A stretch of 20,041 bases of DNA, taken from contig CAYXBG010000025.1 in NCBI GenBank assembly GCA_964463145.1, positions 1 to 20,041 on the forward strand, given 5' to 3'. This DNA is from CAYXBG01 sp964463145 (GTDB lineage Bacteria; Acidobacteriota; UBA6911; RPQK01; CBDAPI01). Both the position numbers and the translations under genes were made by a program. Below are positions 16,014 through 20,041 of the stretch, one piece after another. Under the pieces are notes generated by a model that saw only the letters and a program-made list of their open reading frames with translations, did not search any database and had not been told where the DNA came from. How positions within the stretch are numbered: the stretch's first letter is position 1; every line of letters begins with the position of its first letter.

Positions 16014-16043
16014 TTGATCTCCCTACCGACGCCTGGCTATAAT
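16014..16043 (+). promoter_or_regulatory. promoter of tRNA-Cys
   Basis: TTGATC (16014-16019), 18 nt, then perfect TATAAT (16038-16043). The predicted start near 16050 is 5 nt before the tRNA. Confidence 0.6.
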
Positions 16044-16054
16044 GTTCAACTGCG

Positions 16055-16130
16055 GGCGGCGTACCCAAGTGGCTAAGGGAGAGGTCTGCAAAACCTTCAT
16101 TCACCGGTTCGAGTCCGGTCGCCGCCTCCA
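16055..16130 (+). tRNA. tRNA-Cys (anticodon GCA)
   Basis: A 76-nt cloverleaf. The acceptor GGCGGCG pairs with CGCCGCC; T73 and encoded CCA end at 16130. The anticodon arm GAGGT-CTGCAAA-ACCTT gives GCA, and the T arm is ACCGG-TTCGAGT-CCGGT. U73 is the known cysteinyl-tRNA synthetase identity base. Confidence 0.97.
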
Positions 16131-16223
16131 ATTCTATCGATCTTTCCCCTAATCCACTGAGTCTTTTATCCTAGAACAACAAGGCCATCTGTATAGTGCC
16201 TCTTATCCCTAAGGGTACTCCAT

Positions 16224-17018
16224 CTAATCTGAACCCGATTCGATCTGTCGCAATTGGCTTAACCAATTGATGGAGGCATCCTGGAAAAGTTTGGAGTCGT
16301 ACTGAAACGTAACAAATCGCATCCCCTCCCCAACCCACTTGCTAACTTCTTCTACTGTCTGGAGATGAGCTCCAGACGCAACACCATGTTCGGCACATCC
16401 TCGAATAACTTCCCGGTAAGCTTCTTGCATGCGAGGGTGGGAGAGCTGGCCCGGTATCCCGAAACTCTGGGATAGGTCGAAAGGTCCTATAAGGACCGCA
16501 TCTACACCCTCTGACGCCACAAGTTCATCAACCCGATTAACCCCCTCTTCCGACTCTATTTGGATAACATTGATCAGCTCCCTGTTGGCCCACTCCAAGT
16601 ATTCAGCACCGGAAACTGACCGGAATCGAGTAGAAACCGTAGAAATGCTCGCCCCCCTTTGCCCCAGTGGCCCATATTTTGTCGCTCGAATAATATCGGA
16701 TACCTGATCGGGAGTGTCGACTCGCGGCAAAACTAGCCCATCCACTCCAAGGTCAAGGTTCCTCGCCATCAGATGATATTCCTTATCTGGAACTCTAACC
16801 AACAAGCTCATCTCCTCATAGCGTGCAACTAGGGCAAGGCTTGCAATCTCGGCCGTATCAAAATCACAGTGCTCGGTATCCAAAATGGCGAAATCCCAAC
16901 CGCTAGAGGCTGCCAGAGGAACAGCATGTACAGAAGATATGGTTCGAAGCATAGTCCCATAGCAGACCTGCCCCTCCTTCAATCGTCTTTTAACTCTATT
17001 CGCTGTCAATACCTTCAT
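16224..17018 (-). CDS. HpcH/HpaI aldolase family protein
   Basis: A class II, metal-dependent pyruvate/oxaloacetate-type aldolase, cleaving 4-hydroxy-2-oxo-acids such as 2-oxo-3-deoxy-sugar acids or 4-hydroxy-2-oxoheptanedioate. I take ATG 17018 (264 residues), with GGGAG 9 nt upstream; the frame is open from 17048 but adds only a non-conserved MNGPMRERGL. Numbered from 17018: H50 in DTEHCDFD (general base), R75 in LLVRVP (pyruvate binding), LDLGVDGLVLPRVDTPDQV (88-106), E155 in VIQIESEEGV and D181 in LIGPFDLSQSFGIPG (metal ligands). The spacing H-R-E-D is that of HpaI. It is divergent from the NifA-like activator, with a 29-bp inverted repeat just upstream, so a regulatory link is plausible. 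Confidence 0.9.
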   Translation of the reverse strand: MKVLTANRVKRRLKEGQVCYGTMLRTISSVHAVPLAASSGWDFAILDTEHCDFDTAEIASLALVARYEEMSLLVRVPDKEYHLMARNLDLGVDGLVLPRVDTPDQVSDIIRATKYGPLGQRGASISTVSTRFRSVSGAEYLEWANRELINVIQIESEEGVNRVDELVASEGVDAVLIGPFDLSQSFGIPGQLSHPRMQEAYREVIRGCAEHGVASGAHLQTVEEVSKWVGEGMRFVTFQYDSKLFQDASINWLSQLRQIESGSD

Positions 17019-17062
17019 AAGACCTCTCTCCCTCATAGGCCCATTCATCGGGCTAGCTCTAC

Positions 17063-17091
17063 ATTTCAGTTAAATCTTTTAAAACTGAAAT
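17063..17091. promoter_or_regulatory. inverted repeat upstream of the aldolase gene, candidate operator
   Basis: ATTTCAGTT (17063-17071) and AACTGAAAT (17083-17091) form a perfect 9-bp inverted repeat with an 11-nt spacer. The arm centres are 20 bp apart, two helical turns, as expected for a dimeric regulator. It lies 45-73 nt upstream of ATG 17018 and overlaps a weak TTGATT-16-TAACTG promoter on the minus strand. A terminator is less likely because no T-run follows. Confidence 0.4.
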
Positions 17092-17161
17092 CAATGGCAA
17101 ACAGTCGCAGGGTCGGCACTCGCCTGTCCTGCCGGTCGACATCATGCGAGAAAAAAACAGC

Positions 17162-17263
17162 TTAGGCAAATGATGTGACCAATAAACTGGACCAGCTCAT
17201 CTTAGGCTCACTGAATAACAATGGATTCCCGAGAACACCGATCGCATAAAGTTTCATATCCAT
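17162..17263 (-). other. 33-codon ORF with AroE-like start, possible gene relic
   Basis: The ORF reads MDMKLYAIGVLGNPLLFSEP then KMSWSSLLVTSFA. The opening resembles the N-terminus of shikimate dehydrogenase (MKLYAxxGNPxxHSLSPKMHN), but the key H-S-L-S is changed and nothing AroE-like follows in any frame. TATACT lies 7 nt before the ATG. It may be a decayed fragment or a chance resemblance. The remainder of the 412-nt space 17019-17430 holds only the inverted repeat at 17063-17091 and the promoter at 17331-17359. Confidence 0.2.
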
Positions 17264-17330
17264 CAGCGACAGTATACGGGGAAATCTGAGAGGATTCCGC
17301 CGTGCCAAAAAAAACTGAAAGGAAACACCC

Positions 17331-17359
17331 TTGGAAACGAGGTTACAAAAATGTATTAT
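17331..17359 (+). promoter_or_regulatory. sigma-70 promoter of the NifA-like gene
   Basis: TTGGAA (17331-17336), 17 nt, TATTAT (17354-17359). A predicted start near 17366 gives a leader of about 65 nt to ATG 17431. Confidence 0.5.
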
Positions 17360-17430
17360 TCTGTAGCTCAGATCGACATTGAGGAATTGATTTTCAAACA
17401 TTCACACATCGTCATCTGGAGTTCCTGGAA

Positions 17431-19008
17431 ATGCCAAAAACCGATACAGCACACTTCACTCGCAGCAGGCGATCAGCTACGAACCCACCTGGAGGAGAAC
17501 CTCCCGAGCAGAAGGATATGGAACACCTGCTGGAAGCTGGCAGGATCCTGGCAGGATCCGCCAATATTCGCGGTTCGCTTCCGGGCCTAATGGAGGTGCT
17601 GGGACGTCACCTTAGAGCAGTTAGAGCTATCGTTGCCCTTCTAGAAGAAGACTCAAAAACTCTCTACATCGAGGCTGGAGAAGGACTAACTTCTGAGGGG
17701 ATGAGGGCACGTTACCATCTTGGAGAGGGAGTCATCGGGAAAGTAGTTCAATCCGGTAGACCTATTGTGATTCCACAAATTAGCCGAGAACCTATTTTCC
17801 TCAATCGCGCCGGTGGCAGAAAGGATGAAGATCGTCAACAGTTGACGTTTTTCAGCGCTCCAATTTTTTTGGAGAACAGAGTTGTTGGAGCTCTTGGTAT
17901 AGACGTCGTCTTAGAGATCGACCGAGATTATGGAGCAACCTCAGTCTTTGTTGAGACCCTGGCCCAGATGATGGCTCCTGTGATCCAGATGGACCGTCAA
18001 CAGAGATCTCCTTCAGGTGGTAAAAAAACCCCCGGAGTAAGAGTAAACCGAGCTTTAGACTTTTCTCAAATAGTAGGGAACAGTAGTGCGATCCGACAAG
18101 TTTACGACAAGGTCGGTAAAGTCTCCCGTACTACCACTACAGTACTTCTGCGAGGAGAATCAGGTACGGGGAAAGAACTAATAGCCAGATCAATTCACGA
18201 TAACTCGCTCAGGGCAGACAAACCCTTCGTCAAGGTCAGCTGCGCTGCATTACCAGATACCCTTTTTGAATCCGAGCTATTCGGCTATCGACGAGGTGCA
18301 TTTACAGGTGCTGATCGAAACAAATCAGGCAGATTCGAACTCGCTGAGGGCGGCACTCTGTTCCTCGACGAAATTGGAGAGATCGGTTTAGGAACACAGG
18401 TTAAACTGCTTCGAGTCCTACAGGAAAAAGAATTCGAGCCGCTTGGAGCAACAGAAACCATTCGAGCTGATGTACGACTCATTGCTGCAACCAATAAAGA
18501 TCTGGAAGCCGCTATTGCCGATGGCACCTTTCGGGCCGATCTCTACTATAGGCTCAATGTATTCAACATCTACCTGCCACCTTTGAGCGATCGCAAGTCG
18601 GACATTTTACTGCTAGCTGATCACTTTCTTCAAAACTATTCAAATCAACACGGTTCTACCATTAAGCGTATTTCAACGCCTGCTATCGACATGCTAAGCA
18701 GCTACCACTGGCCCGGAAACATAAGAGAGCTAGAGAACGCGATCCAAAGGGCAGTCATTGAATGCGATGGTGAAGTGATCCATAGCTATCATCTTCCTGC
18801 CACACTGCAGACCGCTGAAGAGTCAGGAACTTTGATGAGTCTTTCCCTTAGAGAAGCTACTCAGAACTACGAGCAAGCTCTTATTCAAGATGCGCTGAAA
18901 ACCACTCGTGGAAATCGTGCCAAGGCCGCGCGCCTCCTGCGTACCAGTGAACGAATCATAGGCTACAAGGTAAAGCAGCTTGGGATCGACTGCCAACGGT
19001 TCAGATAA
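17431..19008 (+). CDS. NifA-like sigma-54-dependent transcriptional activator (GAF - AAA+ - Fis HTH)
   Basis: A 525-residue enhancer-binding protein. The N-terminal GAF domain (about 32-190) has LLEAGRILAGSANI, YHLGEGVIGKVVQSGRPIVIPQIS (95-118) and PIFLNRAGGR, wording very close to NifA/AnfA. The AAA+ domain (about 213-440) has Walker A GESGTGKE (242-249), the sigma-54 contact loop GAFTGA (289-294), Walker B GGTLFLDEIGEI (307-318), ATNKDLEAAI, FRADLYYRLNVF and SSYHWPGNIRELENAIQRAV. The C-terminal Fis-type helix-turn-helix is about 485-520 (NRAKAARLLRTSERIIGYKVKQLGID). All motifs are intact. GGAG lies 9 nt before ATG 17431. No nif gene or clear -24/-12 site is seen nearby, so nitrogen fixation control is not implied; it probably senses a small ligand by GAF and may control the neighbouring catabolic genes. 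The stop is 12 nt from that of the convergent ThuA-fusion gene. Confidence 0.93.
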   Translation: MPKTDTAHFTRSRRSATNPPGGEPPEQKDMEHLLEAGRILAGSANIRGSLPGLMEVLGRHLRAVRAIVALLEEDSKTLYIEAGEGLTSEGMRARYHLGEGVIGKVVQSGRPIVIPQISREPIFLNRAGGRKDEDRQQLTFFSAPIFLENRVVGALGIDVVLEIDRDYGATSVFVETLAQMMAPVIQMDRQQRSPSGGKKTPGVRVNRALDFSQIVGNSSAIRQVYDKVGKVSRTTTTVLLRGESGTGKELIARSIHDNSLRADKPFVKVSCAALPDTLFESELFGYRRGAFTGADRNKSGRFELAEGGTLFLDEIGEIGLGTQVKLLRVLQEKEFEPLGATETIRADVRLIAATNKDLEAAIADGTFRADLYYRLNVFNIYLPPLSDRKSDILLLADHFLQNYSNQHGSTIKRISTPAIDMLSSYHWPGNIRELENAIQRAVIECDGEVIHSYHLPATLQTAEESGTLMSLSLREATQNYEQALIQDALKTTRGNRAKAARLLRTSERIIGYKVKQLGIDCQRFR

Positions 19009-19020
19009 CTAATCCACAGC

Positions 19021-20041
19021 TCAGGGCAAATTCAATCGGATACGAATATCCTCTCGGTTGTATTCCTGAGGGGGAGCATAGTCCTGGTAGCCTTCCAGAT
19101 GCTCCAACTCGACCCCATCATCAACAACTCCGTTTTCCCCGACAGTAGCGTGGGAAGACCACACAATAGCGTTGAGTACCAGTTTCCGGAAATTTGTATC
19201 TCCCCAATTCCAGTGATGGTGTCCACCAGTAAAGCCGAACCCTCGCCCACCATTCTCTCGCTCTGCGGCCCAGGCTAAATGTTGTGGCTCCCGACGCTCT
19301 AGTACAGACACACGGACATGTGGATTACCGGAGTGAGAACCGTCCGGTCGTGTCAGCGTCTCTGGGCCGGGTAATGCAGTGAGGATGGGCACAACACCGG
19401 TCATTCCATCTCGAAAGCGCATATGATAGTACCACTCATCGTCAATCTCAAAGGGACTGACTCCAGACGTAATAGGATGATCAAGCAGATTGTTGAAATG
19501 AGGCACCCAATGAGGATTCACAGACCAGTCGCTCTCAAAATAACCTCCGATCCATTTCAAGAAATAATCACCTGCCGCCTCTCTAGGCACTTCTGTTCCA
19601 TAGTGTAGACAGACTATTCCTACTCCGGATCGAGCTAACTTATCCAAAGTCTCAAGCTTCGGTAAAGCTGGATGCCTTTTACCCCCATCGGCGTACAAGA
19701 CTACGGCATCAGCCCCATTAAAAACACTCTCTTCATCAGGCCAGCCACCATGCGTAACGTCCACACGGAAATCGGGCCTGCCTTGCAACAAAGATCTGGC
19801 TAACAGTAAAGATCCTGCATAATGTTCGTGAGCCCCGTACCCGTGGCTTCTCTTGCCCGCTACAAAAACAACTTTCCTCATACCCTTCTGGGAAAGACCT
19901 ATTTCTCCTAGCAACGGTTTAATCCTAATATTTCGGAATTGGACCGTCATTGGTAGGCCAGAGTGCAACTGAAGAGCCAAGACACCGCGGGAACGGCGGA
20001 TCTTGCCCAGGTCAGTAATTACTGAGGAAACTACACCGTTT
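19021..20041 (-). CDS. DUF1080-ThuA fusion protein, 5' end beyond window
   Basis: The frame is open through the right edge; an apparent TTG start at 19980 is internal. The first 40 or so visible residues (NGVVSSVITDL, RGVLALQLHSGLPMTVQFRN, IRIKPL) are the C-terminal strands of a DUF1080 domain. After a short linker (LGEIGLSQKG) comes a complete ThuA domain: MRKVVFVAGKRSHGYGAHEH, GADAVVLYADGG, GVGIVCLHYGTEVP, DHPITSGVSPFEIDDEWYYHMRF, GRGFGFTGGHHHWNWGDTNFRKLVLNAIVW. ThuA-like proteins have a class I amidotransferase-like fold and work in trehalose and 3-keto-sugar use; DUF1080 includes 3-keto-glycoside-cleaving enzymes. The fusion therefore links two steps of keto-sugar breakdown. A long polar tail (GVVDDGVELEHLEGYQDYAP) ends the protein. 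Any signal peptide would lie outside the window. Confidence 0.88.
   Translation of the reverse strand, partial: NGVVSSVITDLGKIRRSRGVLALQLHSGLPMTVQFRNIRIKPLLGEIGLSQKGMRKVVFVAGKRSHGYGAHEHYAGSLLLARSLLQGRPDFRVDVTHGGWPDEESVFNGADAVVLYADGGKRHPALPKLETLDKLARSGVGIVCLHYGTEVPREAAGDYFLKWIGGYFESDWSVNPHWVPHFNNLLDHPITSGVSPFEIDDEWYYHMRFRDGMTGVVPILTALPGPETLTRPDGSHSGNPHVRVSVLERREPQHLAWAAERENGGRGFGFTGGHHHWNWGDTNFRKLVLNAIVWSSHATVGENGVVDDGVELEHLEGYQDYAPPQEYNREDIRIRLNLP

Noticed and set aside
9198..16130. Three tRNA genes as possible integration sites for a mobile element
   Set aside because: No integrase, no repeated tRNA 3' end and no compositional shift are visible beside any of them.
17162..17401. 79-codon minus-strand ORF opposite the activator promoter
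   Set aside because: The first 46 codons overlap the promoter of the activator and show no family; only the last 33 codons were kept, as a doubtful AroE-like relic.

Overview
The window (about 47-50% GC by eye, ordinary bacterial codon use) looks like chromosome from an uncultured diderm bacterium. A predicted lipoprotein and several periplasmic-type proteins support a diderm. The mix of DUF1080 and ThuA sugar proteins, a PqqD-like protein joined to an OPT transporter, and RraA/HpaI-type aldolases suggests an Acidobacteriota-, Gemmatimonadota- or Planctomycetota-like lineage, but this is a guess from gene content. I see no phage, insertion sequence, CRISPR array or rRNA.

Layout. At 1-617 (minus) lies the 5' part of leuA, cut by the window edge and carrying a frameshift. 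At 735-4380 a minus-strand row holds an OPT oligopeptide transporter, an overlapping PqqD-like protein and an MFS exporter. At 4666-5457 (plus) is an aspartate/glutamate racemase. At 5458-7760 (minus) come a 55-residue membrane ORF, ligA, and a very short ORF with a strong ribosome binding site just ahead of ligA. At 7808-9136 (plus) are a small CxxC protein and a DUF1080 lipoprotein. tRNA-Arg(CCG), a secreted Cys protein, an RraA-family protein and tRNA-Pro(UGG) follow. At 10991-15833 (minus) are an SDR dehydrogenase, a 965-residue FAD/Fe-S dehydrogenase, a 41-residue leader ORF and an unrecognised anchored protein. Then come tRNA-Cys(GCA), an HpcH/HpaI aldolase (minus), a NifA-like sigma-54 activator (plus), and, running off the right edge (minus), a DUF1080-ThuA fusion.

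How the genes fit together. The centre-right part reads as catabolism of sugar-derived or hydroxy acids: a flavin/Fe-S 2-hydroxyacid dehydrogenase, an SDR, and two metal-dependent aldolase families (RraA and HpaI) that cleave oxo-acids. The two DUF1080 proteins and the ThuA domain point to 3-keto-sugar chemistry. The GAF-sigma-54 activator is placed to regulate the neighbouring aldolase, but that is inference.

The most notable sequence signals are: a perfect 19-bp inverted repeat inside the SDR coding sequence; the frameshift in a conserved stretch of leuA; the DUF1080-ThuA fusion reading through the edge; a PqqD/RRE-type protein overlapping a transporter with no RiPP enzymes in view; and several starts with a -10-like hexamer only 7-9 nt upstream, which suggests leaderless mRNAs. 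None of these is yet a demonstrated new system.
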